64,000 nucleotides of DNA from positions 1 through 64,000 of the forward strand of contig JBEAQJ010000067.1 in NCBI GenBank assembly GCA_041163945.1. The letters are read 5' to 3'. Position 1 is the stretch's first letter. Each line of letters starts with the position of its first letter. Source of the stretch: Roseicyclus sp041163945 (GTDB lineage: Bacteria > Pseudomonadota > Alphaproteobacteria > Rhodobacterales > Rhodobacteraceae). Positions 33,329-42,595 of this stretch are shown here, one piece after another. Made by a program: the position numbers and the translations under genes. Below the pieces are notes generated by a model. The model ran no database searches. It was not told the DNA's origin and was given only the letters and a program-made list of their open reading frames with translations.

Positions 33329-33853
33329 ATGCGAATGGCGCATGTCCTGACAGGGGCAACGATGCTGGGCGCGGGGGCGCTGGCGGCGGCGTGGCTGCCC
33401 CTTGGGCTGATGGGCAGCCTTGCGCTGTTGGCGTTGCTGCGGCTGTGCTGGATCGAGGACAATATCGTGTCCGACCTGTTCGGCCGCGATGACCTCCCGC
33501 CGGGCTATCGCCACACGATCCTTGCGCGGCGGCTGTTCTGGATGCGCTGGTTCGGGCATGATCCGGGGCCCGATGTGGCCCACGCCTCGGCCCACCAGCT
33601 GGCGACAGCGCTCCGGGCCGAGGCACAGCTTTGGGGGCTTTGGTTGATGGGATTTGCGGCCGTGACGTCGGCCGTTCATGGCCCATTTGGCTGGGCGTTG
33701 AACCTGTCGCTTGGGGCGGGGCTGCTGGTCTTGGGCTTGCGGCGGGTGGATCGGTTTTGCGTGACGCTGGCCCATTGCGACGCGGGCCGCGCCTTGCCCG
33801 ATCATCTGCTGGTGCCAAGCCGGCGCCGCGTGCTGGCCACGCGGCGGCGTTGA
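33329..33853 (+). CDS. hypothetical membrane protein, start uncertain
   Basis: I do not recognise this protein. The frame encodes two hydrophobic segment pairs (VLTGATMLGAGALAAAWLPLGLMG..., and near the end LWGLWLMGFAAVTSAVHG plus LNLSLGAGLLVLGL) separated by a charged loop with WIEDNIVSDLFGRDDLP. It stays open upstream to a TTG at 33224 and a GTG at 33317; none of these has a strong ribosome binding site. The best site nearby (AGGAAAGATGAT before the ATG at 33204) opens a different, 48-codon frame. The tail converges on the ABC ATPase gene with the two stops adjacent. Confidence 0.6.
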   Translation: MRMAHVLTGATMLGAGALAAAWLPLGLMGSLALLALLRLCWIEDNIVSDLFGRDDLPPGYRHTILARRLFWMRWFGHDPGPDVAHASAHQLATALRAEAQLWGLWLMGFAAVTSAVHGPFGWALNLSLGAGLLVLGLRRVDRFCVTLAHCDAGRALPDHLLVPSRRRVLATRRR

Positions 33854-35977
33854 TCACGGCGCGGCGTCTGGGCCCAGCGTGATGACGGGATCCATTTTCG
33901 CCAGGATTTCCTCGGTCAGGTGGCACTTGATCTCGTGGCCGTCGGCGATGCGGCGCATCGGTGGCACCTGCGTGTCGCACAGACCGCCGGCCACTTCGGC
34001 CTTCCAGCGGCAGCGCGTCTGGAACGGGCAACCGGGCGGTGGGTTCATCGCCGACGGAATGTCCCCCTCCAGCCCGATGTGGCGTTTGTGAACCGCGGTA
34101 TCTGCGATGGGCACGGCCGACAAAAGCGCCTCGGTATAGGGATGATAGGGGGGGCTGAACACCTGATCGGTGCTGCCCAATTCGACCACATGGCCCAAAT
34201 ACATCACCAGCACCCGGTCGCTCAGGTAGCGCACGATCGACAGGTCATGGCTGATGAACAAAAGCGTGGTCTTTTCCCGGCGCTGGATGTCCATCAGCAG
34301 ATCGGTCACCGCCGCCTGCACGCTGACATCGAGCGCCGATACGGGTTCATCGGCCACCACGATGCGCGCGCCCCCTGCAAAGGCCCGCGCGATGCCCACG
34401 CGCTGCTTTTGCCCGCCCGACAATTGCCGCGGCATGCGTTCGGCGAACGCGCGGGGCAGCTTGACCAGATCCAGCAATTCCAGCATGCGCGCGCGGCGAT
34501 CCGCATCGGAGGCGCCGATCCCGAACACCTCGAGCGCACGCATGATCTGGCGGCCGACACTCATGGATGGGTTGAGCGTGTCGAACGGGTTTTGGAACAC
34601 CATCTGGATCGACGAGACCATGCGCGTGTCGCGCGCCTCGATGGGCGTGTTCTGGATCGCGCGTCCATCCAGCAGCACCTCGCCCGAGGTGGCGGTTTCT
34701 AGCCCCATCAACACCTTGGCCAAGGTGGATTTGCCGCAACCCGATTCGCCCACGATCGCCAGCGTTTCGCTTTCGCGCGCGGCAAAGCTCAGGCTTTCAT
34801 TGGCCTTGACCACGCGGGTTTCGCCGCCGCCGAACAAGGCATTGGCCGCCACTTCGTAGTATTTCTTCAGATCGCGCACCGCGAGCACCACATCGCCCTT
34901 GGGCGGGGCTTCGTGTTCGCCGGCCAAGGGCATCGCTGCGGCCCAATCGATGGCATCCACCCGCAGGCACCGGCTTTCGTGTCGGTCCCCGTCGGGGATC
35001 GGCGTCATCATCACCGGCGCCGCATCGCAAGTACCCGCCAGGAAGTAATCGCAGCGGGGGCCAAAATTGCAGCCTTGTGGCCGTTCATGGGGCAGGGGAA
35101 AATTGCCGGGGATGGCCCGCAAGGGGCGCGTCGTCTTGTCGGCCCCGGGCAGCGGGATCGATCGAAACAGCGCCTGGGTGTAGGGATGGCGCATCTGGTC
35201 GAAGACATCGCCGATGGCGCCCGTTTCCACCGCTTCGCCGGAATACATCACGCAGATCCGGTCGCAGGTTTCCAAGACCAGCCCCAGGTTGTGGCTGATG
35301 AACAGCATCGAGGTGCCGTATTTTCGGCCCAGATCCTTGACCAGATCGACCACCGCCGCCTCGACGGTCACATCGAGCGCGGTGGTGGGTTCATCGAGGA
35401 TCAGAAGCGAAGGTTTCGACATCAGCGCCATCGCAATGACGATGCGCTGCTGTTGGCCGCCCGACAGCTGGTGGGGATAGCTGCGCAAGATGCGCTCGGG
35501 GTCGGGCAGGCGCACATCGGCCACCATTTCCAGCGCGCGGGCCCAGGCTTGCGCCTGCGTCAGGCCCTCGTGGATCATCGGCACCTCGATCAACTGCTGG
35601 CCGATGCGCATCGCGGGGTTGAGCGAGGCCATCGGCTCTTGGTAGATCATCGCGATGTCGCGCCCGCGAATGGCGCGCAGCTCATCGGGGCTCAGGCTGC
35701 CCAGATCGCGGCCCTTGTAGCGGATGCTGCCCCCCACGATGCGGCCGTTTGTGCCCAGATCCTGCATCACCCCCAGCGCGACGGTGGATTTCCCGCAGCC
35801 CGATTCCCCCACCAGCCCCATGGCTTCACCCGGCATGACCGTGCAGGAAAAATCCATCACGGCCGGAATTTCCCGCGCGCGGGTGAAAAAGGAAATCGAC
35901 AGATTCTCGATTTCAAGGATCGGGCCATCGTGGTGGCTGGACAGCTGCGCCCCCGGCTTGGGTGTGTGGTCAAGCAT
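33854..35977 (-). CDS. oligopeptide-type ABC transporter, fused double ATP-binding protein
   Basis: The 707-residue protein joins two ATPases that are separate (DppD and DppF) in E. coli. Each half has a Walker A GESGCGKST, a signature LSGGQ (LSGGQQQRIVIA and LSGGQKQRVGIA), a Walker B ending DEP, and a C-terminal oligopeptide-transporter cysteine domain (PQGCNFGPRCDYFLAGTC and PPGCPFQTRCRW...C). It powers uptake by the two permeases upstream, from which it is separated by 54 bp. It is last in a four-gene minus-strand operon (40384 to 33854). The solute class (peptide, nickel, glutathione or other) cannot be set from the ATPase alone. Confidence 0.94.
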   Translation of the reverse strand: MLDHTPKPGAQLSSHHDGPILEIENLSISFFTRAREIPAVMDFSCTVMPGEAMGLVGESGCGKSTVALGVMQDLGTNGRIVGGSIRYKGRDLGSLSPDELRAIRGRDIAMIYQEPMASLNPAMRIGQQLIEVPMIHEGLTQAQAWARALEMVADVRLPDPERILRSYPHQLSGGQQQRIVIAMALMSKPSLLILDEPTTALDVTVEAAVVDLVKDLGRKYGTSMLFISHNLGLVLETCDRICVMYSGEAVETGAIGDVFDQMRHPYTQALFRSIPLPGADKTTRPLRAIPGNFPLPHERPQGCNFGPRCDYFLAGTCDAAPVMMTPIPDGDRHESRCLRVDAIDWAAAMPLAGEHEAPPKGDVVLAVRDLKKYYEVAANALFGGGETRVVKANESLSFAARESETLAIVGESGCGKSTLAKVLMGLETATSGEVLLDGRAIQNTPIEARDTRMVSSIQMVFQNPFDTLNPSMSVGRQIMRALEVFGIGASDADRRARMLELLDLVKLPRAFAERMPRQLSGGQKQRVGIARAFAGGARIVVADEPVSALDVSVQAAVTDLLMDIQRREKTTLLFISHDLSIVRYLSDRVLVMYLGHVVELGSTDQVFSPPYHPYTEALLSAVPIADTAVHKRHIGLEGDIPSAMNPPPGCPFQTRCRWKAEVAGGLCDTQVPPMRRIADGHEIKCHLTEEILAKMDPVITLGPDAAP

Positions 35978-36031
35978 CGCGCTGCTCCCGTGGGTCGGTG
36001 CTGCAAATTCTCGGGTGAAAATTCGGCATCA

Positions 36032-37498
36032 TCAGTCCTTCAGGCTTTCTTCGCGCAACCCGTCGGCCAACAGGTTCAGCCCCAGAACAAGGCTCATCAA
36101 TGCAAGCGCCGGGGGCAGGGCGGGATGGGGATGAATGGTCAAAAGCCGCCGGCCTTCGTTGATGGTCGATCCCCAGTCGGGGCTTTCCGGGCTGACGCCC
36201 AGACCGAAAAAGCCAAGCGTTCCCAAAAGGATCGAGGTGTAGCCGATGCGCAGGCAGAAATCGACGATCAAGGGACCGCGGGCATTGGGCAGGATTTCCC
36301 ACAACATGATGTACCACGGCCCTTCGCCGCGGGTTTGGGCCGCGGCCACGTAGTCGCGCGTCTTGATGTCCAGCACCAGGCCCCGCACGATGCGAAACAC
36401 CGTGGGCGCGTTCACAAACACCACCGAGACGAACACGATCAACAGGTTGCCCGGCACGTCGAACAGATCCAGCGCCTCGGGCCAAAGCCGAAACAGCATC
36501 GGCAAGCGCAGATCCGAGGGGTTCGAGATCAGCGACAGATAGGCGACCCCGCCGCCGATGACGCAAACACCCACGATCAGATTGCGCCGCAAGGGCTGGG
36601 TGCGATAGCGCGAATTGAACAAGATCGCCGCGAACAGGATCGGGAACAAGAACATCACCATCGACAGGTAGTTCGGGATGCCCGCAGCCACGATTTCAGG
36701 GGTGACGAGCAGATAGAACAGCAAGATCACCGGAAAGGCCAAGACCAGATTGGCCAGGAACGTCAGCCCTGTATCCAACCGGCCGCCATAATACCCCGCA
36801 GGCAGCCCCAAGGTGATCCCGACCATGAAGGCAAACAGCGTGGCCAGCGGCGCGATTTTCAACACTTCGAAAGCGCCATAGATCATGCGGCTGAACACGC
36901 ACCGCCCCAGATTGTCGCCGCCCAGCAGATACCAGGCGAATTGCCCATCCCCCGGGGCGGGCAGCGCGCTGCCCGGCTTGGCATTGCGCATCTGGCTGAT
37001 CACATCGATCGGCCCGTGCGGCGCGATGCCATCGGCGAACACCGCACAAAAGACCCAGAACATCACCAGCCCAAGCCCGATCATGCCGACCGGGCTGTCA
37101 AACAGCTTGCCGTAAAGCCCAAGCCGCCGCTTGAAGAGAATCGACAGCGCAAACATCGCCAACAGCGCGATCCACACCGGCAACAACCGGGCCGCCATGC
37201 TGCCCAGGATCCCGGCACGCTGCGGATCGCCCATCCACACCAGCCCGCCCACGATGTAGCCAAGCCCGGCCAGCACGCAAAGGAGGGTCGCGTATTTCAT
37301 CGTCAGAAGCGCGTAATCGACCGGTCGGCGCCGAAGCTTGAGCGCATGGTCGGCCTGAACCACCCATTCCCCGGGGCGCATCCCCACAAGGCTCATCGCC
37401 AGATTGGCCACGAAGCCCGCCACGAACACCAGAACCCCGGCCACCAGCACCGGATTCAGGATGGTGCCCAGCGCGCCTGCCCATGTCAGCGTGTCCAT
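36032..37498 (-). CDS. ABC transporter permease (DppC-like, N-terminally extended)
   Basis: The permease has the binding-protein-dependent transport motif with the cytoplasmic EAA-like loop (DYVAAAQTRGEGPWYIMLWEILPNARGPLIV) near the C terminus. At 488 residues it is much longer than DppC (about 300): the first 170 residues add three to four extra spans before the usual entry region (FGLVMFWVFCAVFADGIAPHG...). Extended permeases occur in some alphaproteobacterial importers. The ATG at 37498 follows GAGGAGGATGGG. It starts 13 bp after the other permease gene. Confidence 0.92.
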   Translation of the reverse strand: MDTLTWAGALGTILNPVLVAGVLVFVAGFVANLAMSLVGMRPGEWVVQADHALKLRRRPVDYALLTMKYATLLCVLAGLGYIVGGLVWMGDPQRAGILGSMAARLLPVWIALLAMFALSILFKRRLGLYGKLFDSPVGMIGLGLVMFWVFCAVFADGIAPHGPIDVISQMRNAKPGSALPAPGDGQFAWYLLGGDNLGRCVFSRMIYGAFEVLKIAPLATLFAFMVGITLGLPAGYYGGRLDTGLTFLANLVLAFPVILLFYLLVTPEIVAAGIPNYLSMVMFLFPILFAAILFNSRYRTQPLRRNLIVGVCVIGGGVAYLSLISNPSDLRLPMLFRLWPEALDLFDVPGNLLIVFVSVVFVNAPTVFRIVRGLVLDIKTRDYVAAAQTRGEGPWYIMLWEILPNARGPLIVDFCLRIGYTSILLGTLGFFGLGVSPESPDWGSTINEGRRLLTIHPHPALPPALALMSLVLGLNLLADGLREESLKD

Positions 37499-37511
37499 CG
37501 GCCCATCCTCC

Positions 37512-38600
37512 TCAGGAAATCCGGATGCGCGGGTTCAAGAAGACATAGCCGATGTCGGAAATCAGCTGCGTCAGCAAAACCACGAACACCGCCACGACCG
37601 AACAGGCCAAAAGCAATTCGATGTCGTTGTTCGATGCCGCCTGCACCAATGTCCAGCCGAAGCCATTGTAATTGAACAGCGTCTCGACGATCACCACCCC
37701 GGTCAAAAGCCACGGGATCTGCAGCATGATCACGGTGAACGGCGCGATCAGCGCGTTGCGCAGCGCGTGTTTCAAAACGATATTGCGAAAGCTGACGCCC
37801 TTCAGCCGGGCGGTGCGGATGTATTGGGCCGTCATCACCTCGGCCATGGCGGCGCGCGTCATGCGCGCGATGTAGCCGATGCCGTAAAAGGCGATGGTGA
37901 TCACGGGCAGGGTAAAGTTCCAAAAGGTCACATCGTCCATCGCGCTGCGCGCCGATCCCAAGAACAAGGTGCCGCCGTCCAGCCAGCCCCAATTGACCAA
38001 AAGCGGTGAGATCCCCACCTGAGACGAGGCCAAAAGCACGATGAACAACACGCCCGAGACATATTCCGGGGTGGCGGTGGTGCCGATCGAAAAGGTCGAC
38101 AGCGCCCGGTCGGTGCGGCTGCCCTCGCGCATGCCGGCCAGAATGCCGATCACCAGCGCCGCGGGCACCATGACGGCAAAGGCCCAGAACATCAGCACGC
38201 CCGTCAACGCAAGCCGCCCCCCGATGATGTTGGCCACCTCATCGTTGGACACGGTCGAATATCCCAGATCGCCTTGCAACAGGCCGCAACGGCGCGGGGC
38301 CTGATCGGGGCTTTGCCCGTCTGCCAGGCAGCGCCCGCGCCACTGGCCGCTGGGTTCATCCAGCCGCACCCAGCCCGGCACCACGCCCAGCCATTCGCCA
38401 TACCGCACCACCAACGGGCCGCCATAGCCGTTGCGATCGAGCCATGATGCGACTTCGGCATCGCTCATGCGGGCATTGCCTTGCGTCTTGGCCAGCTTTT
38501 CGAGGTTCGGGGCCAGATTGGTGAGGAAAAACACCACGAAGGTCAGGCAAAGCGCCGTCAGGATCATGACGCCCGTGCGGCGCAAGATGAAAAAAGCCAT
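37512..38600 (-). CDS. ABC transporter permease (DppB-like)
   Basis: The 362-residue inner-membrane protein starts MAFFILRRTGVMILTALCLTF, the usual DppB first span, followed by a long periplasmic loop (about residues 30-120, with a cysteine pair) and then five further spans. It has the EAA motif MTAQYIRTARLKGVSFRNIVLKHALRNALIAP and a GVVIVETLFNYNGFGWTLVQA tail. It pairs with the DppC-like permease. The ATG at 38600 is preferred over the frame's earlier start at 38639. Confidence 0.93.
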   Translation of the reverse strand: MAFFILRRTGVMILTALCLTFVVFFLTNLAPNLEKLAKTQGNARMSDAEVASWLDRNGYGGPLVVRYGEWLGVVPGWVRLDEPSGQWRGRCLADGQSPDQAPRRCGLLQGDLGYSTVSNDEVANIIGGRLALTGVLMFWAFAVMVPAALVIGILAGMREGSRTDRALSTFSIGTTATPEYVSGVLFIVLLASSQVGISPLLVNWGWLDGGTLFLGSARSAMDDVTFWNFTLPVITIAFYGIGYIARMTRAAMAEVMTAQYIRTARLKGVSFRNIVLKHALRNALIAPFTVIMLQIPWLLTGVVIVETLFNYNGFGWTLVQAASNNDIELLLACSVVAVFVVLLTQLISDIGYVFLNPRIRIS

Positions 38601-38746
38601 TCGTCCCAGTGTCCTTGCCTGTCTGCTGGCCGGTGGCATGGCACGGGCAACAGGTCCGTTTTGCCATGCGGCTCAGCCGGTCGGGGGCATCAGGTGGCGA
38701 AAGCTTCGGGGCGGCCGCGGGGCCGCCCCGAACCATCACGCGTCCA

Positions 38747-40384
38747 TCAGGCCGAAAGGCCCATGTGATGGATGTTGATTTCGAACTTGGGATGCATGTC
38801 TGCGTTCACCACGCCCGACCGATAGTGCCGCGTCAGCGACCGCCAGAACGGGATGATGGTGACCGCTTCTTCCTGCATGATCTGCTGCAGGCGCGCCATG
38901 ACCTCGCGGCGCGCATCGGCATCCTGAATGCCGTTGGCCTTGTCGAGCAGCGCGTCGAATTCCGCATTCGAGAACGCGGTTTCGTTCCACGCCACGCCCG
39001 TGCGATAGGCCAGGTTCAGGATCTGCACGCCCAGTTCGCGGTGGTTCCATTCCGTTGCCGAGAAGGGATAGTTCAGCCAGTCGTTCCAGAAGGTCGAACC
39101 GGGCAGAACTTCGCGCGTGACGGTCATGCCGGCGTCGCGCATCTGGGCGGCCACCGCATCGCAGGTGAACCGCGTCAGCCCATCGTCCAGCGACACCAGC
39201 GTCATGTTGGTGTCGGCATGCCCTGCCGCGGCCAAGCGGGCCTGCGCCGCGGCCTTGTCCACCACCATGGGGGGCAGTTGCGCGTATTCGGGATGGATGG
39301 GGCAGACATGGTGGTTTTCGCCGACCGTGCCCTGGCCGTTCACGCCCAGTTCCAGCACGACCGACAGATCCACCGCCTGCAAGATCGCGCGGCGCACCTC
39401 GGCGTTGTCGTAGGGGGCGTTCAACTGGTTGAAGCGCACCGCCACCGTGGCGCCGGTCGTCACGTCCGAGCGTTCCCAACCCACCGCCGAGAAGAGATCG
39501 ATGAATTCGCCCACGGTTTCATAGGTCACGTCGAATTCGCCGGCCTCGGCGCTGGCGAACCATGCCGCCGGGTCGGTGCCCAGATCGACAAAGGTCACAT
39601 CATCGAGATAGGCCGTGCCCCAGTAGCTGTGATCGGTGTTGCGCTCGAGCTTGGCGGAAATGCCCACCTGGTAATCGGTGATCTTGTAGGCCCCCGTGCC
39701 CACGCCATGATCCAGCGGGTTGGTCCCGATCAGGTCGCGATGCTGGATCGCGGCGGGGTAATCGGCGATGCCGGGCACAATGGTGATGTCGGGGCTGGGC
39801 AGGTTGATCTGGACCGTCAGATCGTCGACGATCACGATGCCGCCATCGCGGGCCTGACCCGTGGCGCTGTCGACAAGCCCGCCCATACGGGCGGCCATCG
39901 AATTGCCCTCCACGGTGGTGTCGCACCAGCCGGTGATGTTGGCGGCCACGTCGGCGGCGGTAAAGTCATCGCCGTTGTTCCACTTGACCCCCGGACGCAG
40001 GCGCAGCGTGTATTGCGTGGCGTCGGCATTGGCTTCCCAGCTTTCCAGAAGCACACCCGAAAAGCTGCCGTCGCGGTTGTATTCGACCAGATATTCCAAA
40101 AGCCCGCGGGTGGCGTTGGCGAGTTCCGACCAGTCATAGGTGCGCGGGTCTTTCAGCGCGTGAATTTCTTGCTGGATGCGCAAGGAACCGCCCATCGCGG
40201 GCGTGGCGCGCTGCGCCAGGGCGGGCTTGAGCCCGATCATCGAATAGGCGGCAGCGGTTGACACGCCCAGTGCGGTGGCGCGCACCATGAATTCCCGGCG
40301 GCTCATCTGACCGGCCTTGTATTCCTGCGCGTACATCTGCGCGACCGGATGGGTCGTGCCATGCCCTTTGGTGTGGTCGTTCAT
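38747..40384 (-). CDS. ABC transporter substrate-binding protein (family 5)
   Basis: This periplasmic binding protein (SBP_bac_5 type) of 545 residues has a Tat-like signal starting SRREFMVRATALGVSTAAAY after a 26-residue leader and cleaved near ALAQ. Family motifs include LESWEANADATQYTLRLRPGVKWNNGDDFTAADVA and the DVTFVDLG region. The ATG at 40384 fits the AGGGAG ribosome site better than the ATG nine bases upstream. It is first in the importer operon and 146 bp ahead of the DppB-like gene. The ligand is unknown; Tat export is unusual but known for this family in alphaproteobacteria. Confidence 0.9.
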   Translation of the reverse strand: MNDHTKGHGTTHPVAQMYAQEYKAGQMSRREFMVRATALGVSTAAAYSMIGLKPALAQRATPAMGGSLRIQQEIHALKDPRTYDWSELANATRGLLEYLVEYNRDGSFSGVLLESWEANADATQYTLRLRPGVKWNNGDDFTAADVAANITGWCDTTVEGNSMAARMGGLVDSATGQARDGGIVIVDDLTVQINLPSPDITIVPGIADYPAAIQHRDLIGTNPLDHGVGTGAYKITDYQVGISAKLERNTDHSYWGTAYLDDVTFVDLGTDPAAWFASAEAGEFDVTYETVGEFIDLFSAVGWERSDVTTGATVAVRFNQLNAPYDNAEVRRAILQAVDLSVVLELGVNGQGTVGENHHVCPIHPEYAQLPPMVVDKAAAQARLAAAGHADTNMTLVSLDDGLTRFTCDAVAAQMRDAGMTVTREVLPGSTFWNDWLNYPFSATEWNHRELGVQILNLAYRTGVAWNETAFSNAEFDALLDKANGIQDADARREVMARLQQIMQEEAVTIIPFWRSLTRHYRSGVVNADMHPKFEINIHHMGLSA

Positions 40385-40520
40385 CTCTCTCATCTCCCTG
40401 TGTCGTTTTGTTGGGTCGTGGTTCACCCGGCCCGGTTGTTCTTGCGATCCTGTCCCGGCCGCCCCAGGCGGGCCGCAGATCACAGATCACGCGCATTGCG
40501 CCGCGTTTCGCGCGCTGCGT

Positions 40521-40554
40521 CAATCACCTGTTGGTGCACAACCGGTGGTGATTG
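40521..40554. promoter_or_regulatory. 34-bp nested palindrome upstream of the ABC importer operon
   Basis: CAATCACC at 40521-40528 and GGTGATTG at 40547-40554 are exact inverted repeats; between them lies TTGGTGCACAA around the palindrome GTGCAC. It is 137 bp before the binding-protein start, in the 285-bp space between the AraC gene and the operon. It reads like an operator for a dimeric regulator. The adjacent AraC protein is a candidate, but AraC proteins usually prefer direct repeats. Confidence 0.55.
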
Positions 40555-40669
40555 CGACGGCGCCCTGATCAAAAACGACATGGGCTGGGGCTGCAACCCC
40601 AAAATGTATTTTTTGCGAGTCGCCCGATCTGCTTCGCCGATGGGTTGTGCGCGGGCCAGGCCCAAGCGG

Positions 40670-41467
40670 TCACGCCCGGCGCGGCGCGGCGCGGAATTCG
40701 CTGGGCGTCCGCCCCGTCGACAGCTGGAAGGCCCGCGTGAAATAGGCCGCCGACGAAAAACCCAAGATCGCGGCGATCTCGCGGCCGGGCATGTTGGTGT
40801 CGCGCAGCAGGCGACAGGCCTCTTGCATCACGCGTTCGGTCAACAGCGCATGCGCGGGCTTGCCGGCCGCATCGCGGCACAGACGCGACAGATGCGTCGG
40901 GGTCACGCCAAGCGCTTTGGCATAGACCGCCACGCCCTGACCGCTGCGAAACTGCGCCTCGGTCGCCTGCGCATAGCGTTCCACAAGCGTGTGGCTGGTC
41001 TTGCGCGCCACGCGGCCGTCGGCCTTTGCCAGTTCGCGCGTGATCCAGGCCGAAATCAAAAGCCCGCATGCCAGCAAGGCCCGCGCCATCGCCGGGGCCT
41101 GTTGCGCGATTTCGCGTTCGGTTTTTTCCAGCAATCCCGTCAGCCCGATCTGCGCCTCGGGGGTTGTGACGCGCAGGTGAAAGGGCTCGGTCGGCAGATC
41201 CAGCATGGCCGACACGGGCAGGCACAGTTCCAGCCCTTGCAGCTGCGGCGACAATTCCAGCGCCAGTTGCGTGCCCGGCGGCAGGAAAATCGCCGTATTC
41301 GGTCCGTAGCCGCGGGTGATCCCCCGGATGGTGACCCGGCCTTGGCCGCGGGTGATCCAATAGAGCCTGGGGTGGGGTTGGCTGTGCAACAGTTCCAGCC
41401 GCCACGCATCTTGCAGGCGCAGCTTGCCCAGCGACACGACGCTGTAGGGGGCGGACGACTCGATCAT
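40670..41467 (-). CDS. AraC-family transcriptional regulator
   Basis: The 265-residue protein has an N-terminal cupin-like ligand domain (ITRGQGRVTIRGITRGYGPNTAIFLPPG) and a C-terminal AraC double helix-turn-helix: first helix pair AKALGVTPTHLSRLCRDAAGK, second IAAILGFSSAAYFTRAFQLSTGRTPSEFR. The ATG at 41467 is chosen; the 64-residue upstream extension lacks conservation features. It is on the same strand as the ABC importer and directly upstream of it, so it may respond to that substrate. Confidence 0.9.
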   Translation of the reverse strand: MIESSAPYSVVSLGKLRLQDAWRLELLHSQPHPRLYWITRGQGRVTIRGITRGYGPNTAIFLPPGTQLALELSPQLQGLELCLPVSAMLDLPTEPFHLRVTTPEAQIGLTGLLEKTEREIAQQAPAMARALLACGLLISAWITRELAKADGRVARKTSHTLVERYAQATEAQFRSGQGVAVYAKALGVTPTHLSRLCRDAAGKPAHALLTERVMQEACRLLRDTNMPGREIAAILGFSSAAYFTRAFQLSTGRTPSEFRAAPRRA

Positions 41468-41576
41468 GGTGCAAGGCTGCGGCTGGCGTCGGGTTTTTGC
41501 AAGCTTTGGCTCGGCATGGCGGCTGTTGGCCCAGACCCGAACCCTCAAACCCAACGCTGGGTTCGGCGGGCGCCGG

Positions 41577-42437
41577 TCAACCTGGCAACACGGGTGTCCA
41601 ATCGCGCATGCGGGCCCGAAACCAGGTGCGCTGGCGCTTGGCATATTGGCGTGACGCAATGATGGCCTGCGCGCGCGCCTGTTCGAGCGATAGCGTGCCC
41701 TGCAGGTGGGCCATCAGTTCCGGCGCCCCGATGGCGCGCATCGACACAAGGTTTGGATCCCAGCGGGGCAGATTTTCGCGCGCCTCGTCCAGCGCGCCCT
41801 GGGCCAGCATGGCGTCGAAGCGGGCCGTGATGCGGTCGTTCAGCCACGCCACCGGTGCCTCGAGCCGCAGCGCGGTGCAGCGATCGCGCGCCAGCATCGG
41901 CGGCGGGGTGTCGGCGTGCCATTCCGCCAAGCCGCGCCCGGTGCTTTGAAGCACCTCCCAGGCGCGCTGCACGCGGGCGCGGTTGTTCAGATCCACGCCC
42001 CCCGCGGTGGCCGGGTCCAAGGCGGCGATCAACTGCGCGAGGGTCAAGCGGTCGGCCTCGGCCCTTATATCGGGCGGGGTGGGGGGCACCTCGGCCAGCC
42101 CTTCGGTCAGCGCACGAAAATAAAGCCCCGTTCCGCCCACGATGATCGGCCGCATCCCGCCCAGCAGGGGCGCCAGATCGCGCAGCCAGTGACCCACCGA
42201 ATAGGATGCATCCCACGCGACATGCCCATAGAGATGATGGGGCGCCTGCGAAGCCTCGGCCGGATCGGGCCGGGCGGTCAGCACGCGCCAGTTTTCAAAC
42301 ACCTGCAACGCATCGGCGTTCACGATGACGCCACCTTGCCGCTTGGCGATCTGCAACGCCAAGGCCGACTTGCCGCTGGCGGTGGGCCCCGCGATCAACA
42401 CCGGGCGGTCATCGGGTATGGAATTAAGGTTAATCAA
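41577..42437 (-). CDS. miaA: tRNA dimethylallyltransferase MiaA
   Basis: MiaA adds a dimethylallyl group to A37 of tRNAs that read codons starting with U, such as the tRNA-Leu (CAA) in this window. The 286-residue protein has the P-loop AGPTASGKSALAL near residue 17, IIVGGTGLYFRAL, and the C-terminal basic region ASRQYAKRQRTWFRARM. It is divergent from the envelope operon beginning with pyrH, across a 158-bp region. Confidence 0.95.
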   Translation of the reverse strand: MINLNSIPDDRPVLIAGPTASGKSALALQIAKRQGGVIVNADALQVFENWRVLTARPDPAEASQAPHHLYGHVAWDASYSVGHWLRDLAPLLGGMRPIIVGGTGLYFRALTEGLAEVPPTPPDIRAEADRLTLAQLIAALDPATAGGVDLNNRARVQRAWEVLQSTGRGLAEWHADTPPPMLARDRCTALRLEAPVAWLNDRITARFDAMLAQGALDEARENLPRWDPNLVSMRAIGAPELMAHLQGTLSLEQARAQAIIASRQYAKRQRTWFRARMRDWTPVLPG

Positions 42438-42595
42438 AGGCTTAACGGATCATTTTCAATTTATTTGTCCAAGTCCATTCAAGCCCTTGCACCGCCGGGG
42501 GCAGCAATGGGCCGTTGAACCCGGCTGGGTTTTGGACCATGGTGCGCCGCGCGCGCCGCGCCGCTACCCCATACCCCAGTTCAAGGAACCCCGCC

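Noticed and set aside
42430..42446. TTAA...TTAAC near the miaA start and pyrH promoter
   Set aside because: The spacer is eight bases, not seven, so it does not fit the CtrA consensus, and the genes are housekeeping.
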